64,000 bases of DNA from Ignavibacteriota bacterium (GCA_016218045.1 JACRFB010000040.1:186001-250000), one strand, 5' to 3'; shown: positions 43,645 to 54,608, counted from the stretch's first letter. Numbers and translations: made by a program. The notes: generated by a model from the letters alone, not told the origin.

Positions 43645-44778
43645 ATGCTCGAACATTTTATGAAGTTTCTCGAGGGCATGGGATTTTGGTCCCTCACTTG
43701 GGGGCAGGTCTCGATGCTCTGTGTTGCATCCCTGCTCATTTACCTTGCCATTCGCAGGGGTTTCGAACCCCTGCTTCTGCTCCCTATCGGACTCGGTGCC
43801 TTCTTAATCAATCTCCCGGGTAACGGTCTGCTCACACCACCGGCTGGTGAAACTATCGGTGGACTGTATTATTACCTTTCCAAGGGAATTGAACTCGAAA
43901 TTTTCCCTCCACTGATCTTTCTTGGAATCGGCGCGATGACCGACTTCGGACCGCTGCTGGCGAATCCCAAAACCTTTCTGCTCGGAGCAGCGGCTCAACT
44001 TGGCGTCTTCATCGCACTAATGACAGCGACGGCATTAGGATTCAACATGCAGGAGGCGGCTGCAATCGGTATCATCGGAGGTGCGGACGGACCAACCGCA
44101 ATCTATCTTACACTGAAGCTCGCTCCCCATTTACTCGGACCCATCGCCGTCTCGGCCTACTCATACATGGCTCTGGTACCGCTGATTCAGCCCCCGATCA
44201 TGCGTCTTTTGACAACGGAAAAGGAACGTATGGTTGTCATGGAAACGCCACGACCGGTGTCGAGGAAGGTGAAAATCGTTTTTCCCCTTGCTGTTGCAAT
44301 GGTCGGCGTTCTTATCGTGCCCCCTGCTGCGCCATTGTTGGCGATGCTTATGGGCGGCAATCTGTTGCGTGAGAGCGGGGTCGTGGAGCGTCTGACAAAC
44401 ATGGCCCAGAACGAGCTGATTAACATCGTAACATTCTTCCTCGGTACCTGCGTGGGAATGACGATGGCGGCAGATGTGTTCCTTCGCGTTGAGACACTGA
44501 AAATTCTCTCACTCGGAGTTGTCGCCTTCGGTTTCTCGACGGTGGGCGGGGTGTTGTTCGGAAAACTCATGTACCGCCTTTCGGGTGGAAAAATCAACCC
44601 TCTGATCGGTTCCGCCGGAGTCTCCGCTGTCCCGATGGCCGCGAGGGTATCACATAACGTCGGTCAGGAATACAATCCGCAAAATTATCTGCTCATGCAC
44701 GCTATGGGCCCGAACGTTGCTGGCGTCATAGGGACCGCAATCGCTGCCGGAGTCCTTCTCGCGATACTAGGAAAATAA
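43645..44778 (+). CDS. mmdB: Sodium-ion-translocating decarboxylase beta subunit
   Basis: 377 residues, polytopic membrane protein of the OadB/MmdB/GcdB family. Typical motifs are [56 protein letters not shown] and a closing [27 protein letters not shown]. It decarboxylates carboxybiotin and drives Na+ export. Codons are less G+C-rich than in neighbouring genes. A strong hairpin (43754-43774) lies inside its 5' coding part. Confidence 0.95.
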   Translation: MLEHFMKFLEGMGFWSLTWGQVSMLCVASLLIYLAIRRGFEPLLLLPIGLGAFLINLPGNGLLTPPAGETIGGLYYYLSKGIELEIFPPLIFLGIGAMTDFGPLLANPKTFLLGAAAQLGVFIALMTATALGFNMQEAAAIGIIGGADGPTAIYLTLKLAPHLLGPIAVSAYSYMALVPLIQPPIMRLLTTEKERMVVMETPRPVSRKVKIVFPLAVAMVGVLIVPPAAPLLAMLMGGNLLRESGVVERLTNMAQNELINIVTFFLGTCVGMTMAADVFLRVETLKILSLGVVAFGFSTVGGVLFGKLMYRLSGGKINPLIGSAGVSAVPMAARVSHNVGQEYNPQNYLLMHAMGPNVAGVIGTAIAAGVLLAILGK

Positions 44779-44800
44779 CCCAACTCATTACGGAATTATT

Positions 44801-44825
44801 GCCGGTGCGGTAGTCCCGCACCGGC
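44801..44825 (+). terminator. Hairpin terminator of the decarboxylase operon
   Basis: GCCGGTGCGG, 5-nt loop, CCGCACCGGC: a perfect 10-bp stem between convergent genes, followed by ATATTCTTGTT rather than a clean U-tract. Confidence 0.65.
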
Positions 44826-44872
44826 ATATTCTTGTTGCACTGCAGCCGAGGCTGTATTCTCACCGGGCTGGA

Positions 44873-46183
44873 CTACTGCGTCACCTCATCGAGCAACAGG
44901 GCCAGGCGATGTGTCACTTCCCTGCGCTCAAATCGCGCGATGGCCTCCCTGTCCTGTTCCAGACCCAGAGTGCCCTCACGCCATTCCGCATAGTAGGACG
45001 CAACGATGCGGGAGATTGCCTCGATATCGCCGGAACGGCAGACACGTCCCGATCGTGTATCGCGAATCACTTCGGCGACCGCGCCTTCGGGTGCGAGCGT
45101 GATGATGGGTTTGCCCGCGCCCATGTATTCGTACACCTTACCTGGCACGATTTCCTCATTCCCCTGAAAGTCGTCGACGATCATCAACAGCGCGTTCGAC
45201 TGGAAAAGGTGCCTCACACTTTCCGCGTGCGGCATGTACTCCTTCACGACAATCGACGACTGCAACGTCGGGTGGTTGAACATCGCGCGCACTTCGGCAC
45301 CGAAACGGCCGATAAACTGCAGCCGGATGCGCGCCGGATCCACATCGCCGCGCTCCACCGCCATCGCAACACCTGCAAGGAAACTCTCGGGATTGCGTTT
45401 CCCATACATGGATCCCGTGTACGTGATCGTAAACAGGTCGCGCGTGTGGAACTCGACGCTCGGGAAATCGGCGCTGTCGTAGCCGTTCGGCAGGTGGTGA
45501 ACCTTCCCGGTCGGAATATCGGGATACTTCGCGTGAAAGTCCTTCAATATCCCGATCCACGCTACTTCCATACGATCACAATCGTTGAAAGTCCCGCATT
45601 CGAAATGTCTGTCGATCATGGCGGGCAAAAACCAGCGTTTAGGCGTGGAAAGAAAACCGCGCCAGGGATCGCGGAAACCCGCGATCCAAGGGAGACCTGT
45701 TTTCTTTTTCAACGCCCGGGCAATGACGGAGCATGTGTATGGAGGGGACGATGAATAAATGGCATGGATATTCTCCCGCCGGATGATGTCGAGCCCCTCT
45801 CGCACGGCGTGCCTGTACCAACCGATTCGTGCATCGGGGATAAAAAACGTTGCCCGTATGAACTCGGCCATCGTCTCGCTCAACGAGCGCTTCTCGCCCG
45901 GTTTCGGGATGGTATTGACGTCAACCGGCGTTCCCACCTTTTTCCCCGTCACTTTCCGGTACACGTCGTACGGCTCGAATATCTTTGTGCGGTACACGGG
46001 CATATCAGGCGGGATTTCATCCAGCAGGGACTCGTCCCTCGCGGGGTAGTCGGCGTCCTTGACAGTGAGAATGACCGGCCTCCATCCGAAGGAACGCAGG
46101 TATTTGGCGAATTTCAGTACCCTTTGAACGCCGGGTCCGCCGGAAGGCGGGAAGTAATACGAGATAATGAGAACGTTTTTCAT
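44873..46183 (-). CDS. Glycosyltransferase, GT4-like
   Basis: 436 residues from ATG 46183 (MKNVLIISYYFPPSGGPGVQRV). GT-B fold: glycine loop SGGPGVQR near the N-terminus, FRDPWRG mid-domain and, in the C-terminal domain, EEIVPGKVYEYMGAGKPIITL with the E-x7-E pattern. Probably transfers a sugar during surface polysaccharide synthesis; donor and acceptor unknown. No Shine-Dalgarno is evident. An in-frame extension to 46375 has no family match and was not used. Confidence 0.85.
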   Translation of the reverse strand: MKNVLIISYYFPPSGGPGVQRVLKFAKYLRSFGWRPVILTVKDADYPARDESLLDEIPPDMPVYRTKIFEPYDVYRKVTGKKVGTPVDVNTIPKPGEKRSLSETMAEFIRATFFIPDARIGWYRHAVREGLDIIRRENIHAIYSSSPPYTCSVIARALKKKTGLPWIAGFRDPWRGFLSTPKRWFLPAMIDRHFECGTFNDCDRMEVAWIGILKDFHAKYPDIPTGKVHHLPNGYDSADFPSVEFHTRDLFTITYTGSMYGKRNPESFLAGVAMAVERGDVDPARIRLQFIGRFGAEVRAMFNHPTLQSSIVVKEYMPHAESVRHLFQSNALLMIVDDFQGNEEIVPGKVYEYMGAGKPIITLAPEGAVAEVIRDTRSGRVCRSGDIEAISRIVASYYAEWREGTLGLEQDREAIARFERREVTHRLALLLDEVTQ

Positions 46184-46547
46184 GGATTTTTGCTCAGTAT
46201 CAACGAATGTATCCAACTCGCCTCCAAGAACAAAAAGGGAAACCTGCATCACGTTTCCGACAGACTCGATCTCCTTTCTCTCGATTTTCAGATTTGGGAA
46301 GGGCTCGGGGCGCTTTGACCCGGAAGACAGAAATTCCAGCCCGGAATTCAGGCAATTCGTACACGAGTTATCCACATTAGGTACTTATTTTTATTCATTT
46401 TCGCTGTTTCTTTTGAGACATAGGGATGCCGAATTGTCTTAATTAAACTAAAAAGAGGTGGTATATCTTTTGTCGTGTATGAAGGACCGGAACTGCAACA
46501 AAGGCGCCGTTCCGGTCTGAAGCACTTTAACCACCGGAGGTTTTATT
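46184..46547. other. AT-rich intergenic region before the cytochrome gene
   Basis: 364 bp, A+T-rich at 46370-46475. It ends with a ribosome site (CCGGAGG) for the cytochrome gene. GTATATCTTTTG at 46461-46472 resembles a -10, but no matching -35 at 16-18 bp was found. Confidence 0.4.
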
Positions 46548-48641
46548 ATGAAGAGAGTCGCACCAATTGCGATGATCCTGCTCGGCCTGTTCCTGGCGGG
46601 ATTCGTGCAGGATGCGGGAGCACAGTCCATCGCGGTGAAGGTCCACAGGGTCGCCATGTCGCCGCGGCTCTACGGAACTGCCCCAGCAGGCACATTCCCT
46701 GTTTCGACGGGTCTGCGGGTCGTGCCGATCAACATGAAAGTGTACCTGAGCACGGAGGAATCAGGCGCGATCACCACGCACGCGTGGACGATTGTCGCCA
46801 AACCCGCAAATTCGACCGCGGCGATTGACACGCCCGCGAATCGTTTCGTGCGCTTCATCCCCGACATTGCCGGCGAGTACATCGTCCAGGTTGAAGTCGA
46901 CAGCGGCAAGGTCGCTCTCGACACCTTGCAGGCGTCGACCTACGTCGGTATGCCGAGCACGGGCCTGAACTGCGGCACCTGCCACGCGGCCGTGAAAACG
47001 GAATGGGAGAAGACCCGCCACGCCACAATGTTTACACGTGGCATCAGCGGTCAGCTCGAAGTCGAGGGATACGGCTCGACCTTTATGGGCGTGTACAGCA
47101 AAAACTGCGTCCGCTGCCACACGACGGGTTGGGATCAGAACGCCGACAACGGCAACTACGGCTTCCTCGCGAAACAGACGGGTTTTGACACCACATGGTA
47201 CAAACCGTTTACGTTCTGGAACAACGAATACCTGATTCCGCTGAACGACTCCACGTCGGTCCGCAACATGAATACCAACTTCCCGGCTGTTGCTGCGGTT
47301 GCGAATATCATGTGCGAAGCGTGTCACGGCCCCGGCCAGGCGCACGTTTCCGGCGGCGGCAACAAGAAACTCATCGGTGTGAATTCCGAGGCCGGTTCCT
47401 GCATGCAGTGCCACGATGCGCCGAACAAGCATCGCATCGGCAGCTACTGGGCGGCATCGAGCCACGCGACCATGCCTCTCTCCGGCGAAGAAGCCGGCCG
47501 CACCTCCTGCTGGCCGTGCCATAACGGCGACGCTTTCGCCAGGTTCGCGAAGAACCCCGCGGCGCCGAACTATGCCGGTGTCGAAATCGTCGAATCGATC
47601 TCCTGCGTTGCCTGCCACGATCCGCACAGCGAAGCCAATCCCTATCAGCTTCGTATCGTGACCCGTGACAAACTTGCCAACGGCTATGTTGTTCCCGCGG
47701 AAGTGGGCGGCAAGGGCCAGCTCTGTATGAACTGCCACCGCGCGCGCACCGATAACAAGATCGTTGTGGAAATGCAGAAGCTCGTCTTCCGCGATCGCTT
47801 CTACCCGCACTACAGCCCGCAGGCCGACATGTACCTCGGCACCAACGGCTACGACTACGGCACGCCCATTCAGGGCATCGGCACACACCAGGGTCTCGAT
47901 GACGGTTGCGTCACCTGCCACATGGCCACTCGTATCAACGGCTCGAGCGTCCATTCGAACCATGAAATGGAAATGAAGGACGCTGCCGGCAATGACATCG
48001 TCACGTCCTGCAAGACCTGCCACGGCTCAAAGGTCGACTCGTTCGACGACATCCAGGCCGGTGCGGACTACGACGGCAACGGTTCGATCGAAGCCGTTGT
48101 GAAGGAAATCGACGGTATGCTCGCCACACTGAAGAGCATCCTCCCGAAGGGCGCCGACGGTGAACCCATCAACATGTCGGTCGACTTCAAGAAGGATTCG
48201 CTTACCTACAAGTCGCATCCCGAATGGTACGGCGCAACGTGGAACTACTACTTCGTAAAGAACGATTGGAGCCACGGTATCCACAATACAAAGTATGCTG
48301 TCGCTCTCCTTCGTGCCTCCCTCGGCGCGCAGACGGGCGTGCAGCCCATCGATCAGACCGTGCCGGGAAGCTTCTCGCTCGAGCAGAACTACCCGAATCC
48401 GTTCAACCCGAGCACCACGATCAAGTTCGACGTGGCCCGCACGGCAACGGTGTTTGTCGGTGTGTACAACACCGCGGGACAGCTTGTCGCCACTCTGGCC
48501 GACGGCATCCTCGCCCCGGGCAAGTACAGCACCCAGTTCACCGGAAACGACCTGAACAGCGGCACATATTTCTACCGCCTGAGCAGCACGGTGGACGGAA
48601 AGACCACCTCGATCACCAAGAAGATGGTTCTGGTCAAATAA
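46548..48641 (+). CDS. Nine-haem c-type cytochrome with T9SS sorting domain
   Basis: 697 residues. Signal peptide to about residue 26 (DAGAQ), a beta-sandwich-like domain (30-135), then nine CxxCH motifs at 142, 187, 256, 285, 321, 353, 393, 454 and 488, with extra His residues as distal ligands. Residues 608-697 are a T9SS tail (EQNYPNPFNPSTTIKFDV ... GTYFYRLSS). The combination places a multihaem electron carrier on the outer cell surface, suggesting extracellular electron transfer or surface redox chemistry. A strong terminator follows 22 bp after the stop. Confidence 0.92.
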   Translation: MKRVAPIAMILLGLFLAGFVQDAGAQSIAVKVHRVAMSPRLYGTAPAGTFPVSTGLRVVPINMKVYLSTEESGAITTHAWTIVAKPANSTAAIDTPANRFVRFIPDIAGEYIVQVEVDSGKVALDTLQASTYVGMPSTGLNCGTCHAAVKTEWEKTRHATMFTRGISGQLEVEGYGSTFMGVYSKNCVRCHTTGWDQNADNGNYGFLAKQTGFDTTWYKPFTFWNNEYLIPLNDSTSVRNMNTNFPAVAAVANIMCEACHGPGQAHVSGGGNKKLIGVNSEAGSCMQCHDAPNKHRIGSYWAASSHATMPLSGEEAGRTSCWPCHNGDAFARFAKNPAAPNYAGVEIVESISCVACHDPHSEANPYQLRIVTRDKLANGYVVPAEVGGKGQLCMNCHRARTDNKIVVEMQKLVFRDRFYPHYSPQADMYLGTNGYDYGTPIQGIGTHQGLDDGCVTCHMATRINGSSVHSNHEMEMKDAAGNDIVTSCKTCHGSKVDSFDDIQAGADYDGNGSIEAVVKEIDGMLATLKSILPKGADGEPINMSVDFKKDSLTYKSHPEWYGATWNYYFVKNDWSHGIHNTKYAVALLRASLGAQTGVQPIDQTVPGSFSLEQNYPNPFNPSTTIKFDVARTATVFVGVYNTAGQLVATLADGILAPGKYSTQFTGNDLNSGTYFYRLSSTVDGKTTSITKKMVLVK

Positions 48642-48662
48642 GATCCTCTACACCCGTTTTGC

Positions 48663-48694
48663 AAAAACCGCCGCATTCGCGGCGGTTTTTGTTT
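48663..48694 (+). terminator. Intrinsic terminator after the cytochrome gene
   Basis: AAAAACCGCCGC, ATTC, GCGGCGGTTTTT followed by GTTT: perfect 12-bp stem with A- and U-rich flanks. Confidence 0.9.
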
Positions 48695-48701
48695 ATATGC
48701 C

Positions 48702-48730
48702 TTGACGCCGCGGGGAGGAACCGGTATTTT
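48702..48730 (+). promoter_or_regulatory. Promoter of the repeat-protein gene
   Basis: TTGACG, 17-bp spacer, TATTTT, directly after the cytochrome terminator; leader of about 90 nt before ATG 48827. Confidence 0.65.
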
Positions 48731-48826
48731 ATCCTCGCCATCCGTAACCGGTTTCACCTCCGCGTTGTCAATCCTGAGTTATCAGGACCCCTGCGGTTGT
48801 TACATCATGAAGAGAGGAGTATAGCC

Positions 48827-51800
48827 ATGGTCAAGACGCTACGACTCGGATTACTGCTGCTACTCTGCCTAACCGGCCTCGCCGCCGCGCAGAACCGTGT
48901 TTTTCTCACGATAGAACCCGCCTCCCCCGATCCCTCGAAACCGCTCATCTTCAAGATGGGTACCACTGTACACTTCACGGTTCGTGGCTTCGAATATCAA
49001 GCGAGCAACCTTCCGCCCGTGGAAGTGCCCGTGATCAATGTGATGTGGTCCGTTGAGCCAAAATATATAGGCACAATCACTCCCGACGGCGACTTCACGC
49101 CGATGCCCCACCCGTCTTCGCCCGTCCTCATTCAAGCGGGTCATGTGATAGTCAACGGCACAGTCGGCTCCACGACACTGACGGCCATAGCGCCGTTTAT
49201 GGTCGACTACGACATCTCCGGCGCCCGCGACTACACTATATCGGGCACGGTGAATGATGCAACGGGACAGCCGATCGCAGGCGCTCGCGTCTCCGCCTTT
49301 GATCCCATGATCCCCACCCTCGTGCCGATCGAAACGACCACGGACGCGCATGGCGCCTACTCGCTCCGCACGATGTTTGGCAACTTCTACGTCATCGCGG
49401 ACGCGCAGGGCTTCCTCGCGGAATATTACGATAACGCCGCGGACCAAACGACGGCCACACGCATACAGAGCGACAGCACGCAACCGCAGCGAAGCGGGGT
49501 CGACTTCGTTCTCGCAAAAGCTGCCGGCATCACGGGCCGTGTCGTCAATGTGAAGGACAGCACGCCCATCATCGGCGTAGAGGTTCAGGCGGTCCTGCAC
49601 TCGAGTCAGCCCAACACGATGCCTGTGTACAACGGCAAGACGGATCACAACGGCGTGTATTCCATCGAAGGTATGACCCCGGGCTCCTATATCCTCGCCG
49701 CGTATGCGCAGGGATATGCCACCCAGTATTATGACATGAAATCGAATCCGCGCGATGCGGACACTGTTGTCGTCTCGGCGAATGCGACGATCGACCATAT
49801 CGACTTTATGCTCACAAGGGATCCGATCATACATCCCGCCACGTATCTGATCACCGGAATTGTCAAGACCGCCGCTGGAACTCCGGTCCAGGGGGCTCTG
49901 ATCTACGCCGAGAACATGCTTCCCGTCCCGCCGGTGTCGCGGCCCTTTGTGGCGCGAAGCGCGGCAGACGGCTCGTATCAGCTTCCCGTCAGCGGCGGAT
50001 CCTTTACCGTTCGCGCCGAGGCGCAGGGATTTGTCACCGAGTATTTCAACAATACCCACGACCCCGCTCTGGCAACTCAACTTCAGCTCGATGCCTCACA
50101 CCCCCGCCGCGATAATGTCGACTTCTCTCTCGGAACGGGTGGACGAATCAGCGGACGCGTCGTGCGGGCCCGTGATAACACGCCCGTGGAGGGCGCATAC
50201 GTGTCTTTGTATCCCGGCGTGAAAAATCCGACAAACAGCTCCGGTATTGTTCCCGGCGTGGTGACCGACCCCGACGGGAAATACACCCTCGGTGGCCTGG
50301 CACCCGGATCCTACGTCGTCACCGCCTCGAAAGAAGGATATGCTGTGCAGTACTTCGATCAGGCAACCGACCCCGTAAACGCGACGAAGGTCCATGTCGC
50401 CGACGGCAATACCACTACCGGAATCGACTTTGCTCTCGCGGGCCTGCCTGCAATCACGGGCACTGTGAGAAGCTCCAACGCGACGCCGATCCCATACGCG
50501 CACATTTTCGCGACGACGGTACCGCATACCAACACGCAGCCCATCGCGCGCTACGGCACACGCGCCGGGCAGGATGGCACGTACGCGCTTGCACTTCCCG
50601 GAGGTGTGTACAAGCTGGAGGCCTCCGCACCCGGCTTCCTGTCTGAATACTACGACAACAAGCGCGCGTACGATTCCGCAACGGCTGTCACTCTGAACGC
50701 CGCCGGACCCGATGTCACAGGCATAGACTTTTCGCTGGGCACGGGAGGCATCATCAGCGGTCGTGTGACAAATGCGTCTGACAACAGCCCGCTCGCGGCC
50801 TCGACGGTGACGGTCATCCTCCATTCCAGCACCGATCCATCCCGACCGTCCAACGGCGGCATGTCGGCTGTCACTGATTCGAATGGCGTGTACAATATCA
50901 CGGGCTTGCCTTCAGGCGAGTATTATGTGGCCGCGTATCACGACGGATTCTCGCAGGTGTTCTTCGACGGTGCGGTTGATCTGGCACATGCAACCAAGGT
51001 AGCCGTGGTCGAGGATCAGACAACCGACAATATAGACTTTGCGCTGACGCGTCTGCCCGGCATAAGCGGCCGTGTTGTTGACGCGTCCGACAATACACCG
51101 GTCGCGCATGCGGAGATCTGGATACAATCCGGCAATGCAACCACGAAGCCGATCATGTTTGCATACACCGACCGCAATGGCGAGTTCCACGCGGCAGTCC
51201 CCGCCGGCACATACAAGGTGCGCGCCACCGCCATGCAGTACAATGCCGAGTGGTACAACGAGAAGCTTGATGCGGCGACCGCCGACGCTGTTGTTGTACC
51301 CGGTTCAGGCATAGTCAGTGGCATCAATTTCACCCTCTCGCGTTTCGGCGGTGCGATCGGCGGCGTCGTGACCGACGGCTCCTTGCATGTTGCCGGTGCA
51401 GCGGTGAAAGTATGGGCCGTCCCCGACGTCACACTGCCTCCGCAGAACACGCGTCGCTTTTTCGCGAGCACTCTCACCGCGGCTGATGGCACGTATGAAC
51501 TGAAGGGCCTGCCCTCCGGACAATACTACGTCGCGGCGGGTGGCCAGGGCTTCCTGCAGGAGTACTACGACGACGCGGCAACACTGCAGACCGCCACGAC
51601 CGTGCAGGTCGGCACACTTCCGGTCGGCGGCATCAACTTCGTGCTCGCCGCGGGTGGAAGCATCAGTGGAACAGTGACAAGTGCGAAGGACAATTCGCCG
51701 ATCGCCCATGCGTATGTGTCCGTGCGCGGCAAAACCGTTGCATACGAAATCGGCACACGAACGGATTCGAGCGGCGCATACTCAATCATCGGGCTCCCCT

Positions 51801-52789
51801 CGGGTGAATACACCGTGTTTGCCGTGGCCCATGGTTTCGATGCCCAGTACTACAACAACGTGATCGATCCGGCACTCGCGACCGCCGTGGTGGTGGTTGC
51901 TCCCGCAAACACGAACGGCATTGACTTCGCGCTCGCGACAGCGGCCCCGGCCGGCACGCGTTTCGCTGGCACGGTCGTCAGCGCCGCCGACAAGTCCCCC
52001 GTCCCGCTCGCACTGGTCGAAGCGGTTCATCCGCAGACCGGCGCAACACGTACCACCACGACACGCATCGACGGCTCCTTCTCGTTCGACGCGCCCGAGG
52101 GTTCCGTCCTTCGCGCACGAGGTATCGGATTCGTCGGCGCGTATATGTACGGCAATCGCGACTGGTCGGGTGTTCCGGGTTTCACGTCTCCCAGCGAATA
52201 CACCTTCGAACTCGAACCGCAGCAGGAGTCCGGCCTTGCCGTCCTCACTGGACGCGTCAACGATGCGTATACCGGCCAGGCGCTGCCGAACGCCTGGGTG
52301 TTCGCGAGCAATGAAGAGGGCGTCACATGGTTCGGAACCACCGATCAGAGGGGCAGCTTCGCGCTCAATGGCCTCTCGGACGGATCGATGAACATCATGG
52401 TTTCGAACGTGCTGTATACCCCCGCAAACGGCAACACCGATGTGATGGCGGGCGCCGGAAACGCGGAGATGTCCGCCCGCAGAAGCAACGGCACAACCGG
52501 CGCAGAGACTCCGGTTGCCATCCCGGATAAGATCACGCTATCCCAGAATTTCCCGAATCCTTTTAACCCGTCCACGACCATCCTGTTCACACTTCCGACG
52601 AAGGGCCGCGTTTCTCTGCGTGTGTACTCGCTGCTCGGCACGGAAGTGGCCACCCTGGTCGACGGCGAAAAGGACGCGGGCAGCCATACCGCTGTATGGC
52701 ACGCAGACACTGCGCCCTCAGGCCTCTACCTTTATCGGCTCGAGTCTCAAGGCACAGTCATCATACGTCGTATGACGCTGATGAAGTGA
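48827..52789 (+). CDS. Large CnaB/CarboxypepD-reg repeat surface protein with T9SS domain
   Basis: 1320 residues from an ATG with GAGGAG upstream; signal peptide MVKTLRLGLLLLLCLTGLAAAQ. After an N-terminal domain (25-135), about eleven repeats of ~90-100 residues follow, each opening with (I/L)(S/T)GxVxxAxDxxPIxxAxV and most ending in YxVxAxAxGFxxEYYDNAxDxxxATxV, as in carboxypeptidase-regulatory-like or CnaB-type beta-sandwiches. The C-terminus has NFPNPFNPSTTILFTLP ... GLYLYRLESQ, a T9SS sorting domain. Likely a stalk or adhesin on the cell surface. The reading frame is open far upstream through the cytochrome gene, but promoter and ribosome site fix this start. Confidence 0.88.
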   Translation: MVKTLRLGLLLLLCLTGLAAAQNRVFLTIEPASPDPSKPLIFKMGTTVHFTVRGFEYQASNLPPVEVPVINVMWSVEPKYIGTITPDGDFTPMPHPSSPVLIQAGHVIVNGTVGSTTLTAIAPFMVDYDISGARDYTISGTVNDATGQPIAGARVSAFDPMIPTLVPIETTTDAHGAYSLRTMFGNFYVIADAQGFLAEYYDNAADQTTATRIQSDSTQPQRSGVDFVLAKAAGITGRVVNVKDSTPIIGVEVQAVLHSSQPNTMPVYNGKTDHNGVYSIEGMTPGSYILAAYAQGYATQYYDMKSNPRDADTVVVSANATIDHIDFMLTRDPIIHPATYLITGIVKTAAGTPVQGALIYAENMLPVPPVSRPFVARSAADGSYQLPVSGGSFTVRAEAQGFVTEYFNNTHDPALATQLQLDASHPRRDNVDFSLGTGGRISGRVVRARDNTPVEGAYVSLYPGVKNPTNSSGIVPGVVTDPDGKYTLGGLAPGSYVVTASKEGYAVQYFDQATDPVNATKVHVADGNTTTGIDFALAGLPAITGTVRSSNATPIPYAHIFATTVPHTNTQPIARYGTRAGQDGTYALALPGGVYKLEASAPGFLSEYYDNKRAYDSATAVTLNAAGPDVTGIDFSLGTGGIISGRVTNASDNSPLAASTVTVILHSSTDPSRPSNGGMSAVTDSNGVYNITGLPSGEYYVAAYHDGFSQVFFDGAVDLAHATKVAVVEDQTTDNIDFALTRLPGISGRVVDASDNTPVAHAEIWIQSGNATTKPIMFAYTDRNGEFHAAVPAGTYKVRATAMQYNAEWYNEKLDAATADAVVVPGSGIVSGINFTLSRFGGAIGGVVTDGSLHVAGAAVKVWAVPDVTLPPQNTRRFFASTLTAADGTYELKGLPSGQYYVAAGGQGFLQEYYDDAATLQTATTVQVGTLPVGGINFVLAAGGSISGTVTSAKDNSPIAHAYVSVRGKTVAYEIGTRTDSSGAYSIIGLPSGEYTVFAVAHGFDAQYYNNVIDPALATAVVVVAPANTNGIDFALATAAPAGTRFAGTVVSAADKSPVPLALVEAVHPQTGATRTTTTRIDGSFSFDAPEGSVLRARGIGFVGAYMYGNRDWSGVPGFTSPSEYTFELEPQQESGLAVLTGRVNDAYTGQALPNAWVFASNEEGVTWFGTTDQRGSFALNGLSDGSMNIMVSNVLYTPANGNTDVMAGAGNAEMSARRSNGTTGAETPVAIPDKITLSQNFPNPFNPSTTILFTLPTKGRVSLRVYSLLGTEVATLVDGEKDAGSHTAVWHADTAPSGLYLYRLESQGTVIIRRMTLMK
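49230..52440 (+). repeat. Tandem ~285-bp coding repeats (about eleven)
   Basis: Diverged DNA repeats encoding the beta-sandwich modules of the surface protein; the best-conserved bases encode EYYDN and ISGRV. Confidence 0.8.
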
Positions 52790-52812
52790 CACAGCTACAC
52801 CTCCTGTAAGGC

Positions 52813-52846
52813 ACAAGAGGCGGCGCGGGCCGCCTCTTGTTTTTTC
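52813..52846 (+). terminator. Intrinsic terminator after the repeat-protein gene
   Basis: ACAAGAGGCGGC, GCGG, GCCGCCTCTTGT then TTTTT: perfect 12-bp stem with U-tract. Confidence 0.92.
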
Positions 52847-52862
52847 TTCCGAAAAATCTGCC

Positions 52863-52891
52863 TTGCGCATCCGGTTGAACCGGTGTAGATT
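52863..52891 (+). promoter_or_regulatory. Promoter of the small envelope-protein gene
   Basis: TTGCGC, 17-bp spacer, TAGATT, just after the terminator at 52813; leader of about 105 nt. Confidence 0.6.
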
Positions 52892-53001
52892 TCTTGTCCA
52901 CACGCCGCATTCCTGCCGGGGATGTGGACGATTGCAGCACTGCTGCTGAACCGGCTCCCGGCGCGGAAAACGTTGATCAGTATTTGCATCAGGAGGGTAT
53001 C

Positions 53002-53442
53002 ATGAGCATTCCAAAATTTGAAAGCGAATGGGACGGTTTCAAGGGCCACGTTGCAGTGACCTGGGATCGGCTCAGCGAAGAGGAACTCCTGCGTGTGCAG
53101 GGCAACTTCGCGGAACTCGTCGCCTTGATCGGCGAGAGGTACGGCGAACAGAAACAGGCGGTGGAGGAGAAGCTGCGCGGCCTGTACACGGCGTACATCC
53201 AGAAAAAGAACGACCTCCAGTCGCGTTCGCAGCAGTTTGTCGAAGGTCTCAAACAGAAGGCGCAGGAATTTCAGAGCGGCGCAAAAGAGAAGATCCAGCG
53301 CATTCGCGAGGAGAGTCTGGAACCGGCGGTCGAGAAAACCGAGGAGTACATCAAGGTGCATCCCTTCACTGCAGTGCTTGGCGCTTTGGGCGTCGGACTG
53401 CTCGTGGGCGGCATCATCGGCTACCTAAGCAAGAAGCAGTAA
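53002..53442 (+). CDS. CsbD-like / DUF883-type small membrane-anchored protein
   Basis: 146 residues, AGGAGG before the ATG. N-terminal CsbD-like stretch (FKGHVAVTWDRLSEEELLRVQGN), a long charged coiled coil (about 45-115) and a C-terminal transmembrane helix with glycine motifs (LGALGVGLLVGGIIGYLSKKQ) typical of ElaB/YqjD (DUF883) proteins, some of which bind ribosomes to the inner membrane. The fusion of CsbD and DUF883-like parts suggests a stress-related envelope protein; function otherwise unknown. Confidence 0.8.
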   Translation: MSIPKFESEWDGFKGHVAVTWDRLSEEELLRVQGNFAELVALIGERYGEQKQAVEEKLRGLYTAYIQKKNDLQSRSQQFVEGLKQKAQEFQSGAKEKIQRIREESLEPAVEKTEEYIKVHPFTAVLGALGVGLLVGGIIGYLSKKQ

Positions 53443-53459
53443 CAACAGGCGGCGCGGTA

Positions 53460-54608
<1,149 letters not shown>

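Noticed and set aside
43757-43772. GGGTTTCGAACCCC resembling a tRNA T-arm
   Set aside because: It lies in frame inside the decarboxylase beta-subunit gene (RRGFEPLLL) and no acceptor, D- or anticodon arm surrounds it.
48224-48826. Possible 201-codon N-terminal extension of the large repeat protein
   Set aside because: It overlaps the cytochrome gene and spans a strong terminator and promoter. The inner ATG has a ribosome site and signal peptide.
49230-52440. CRISPR-like or minisatellite array
   Set aside because: The periodicity is ~285 bp, diverged and in frame; it encodes protein modules.
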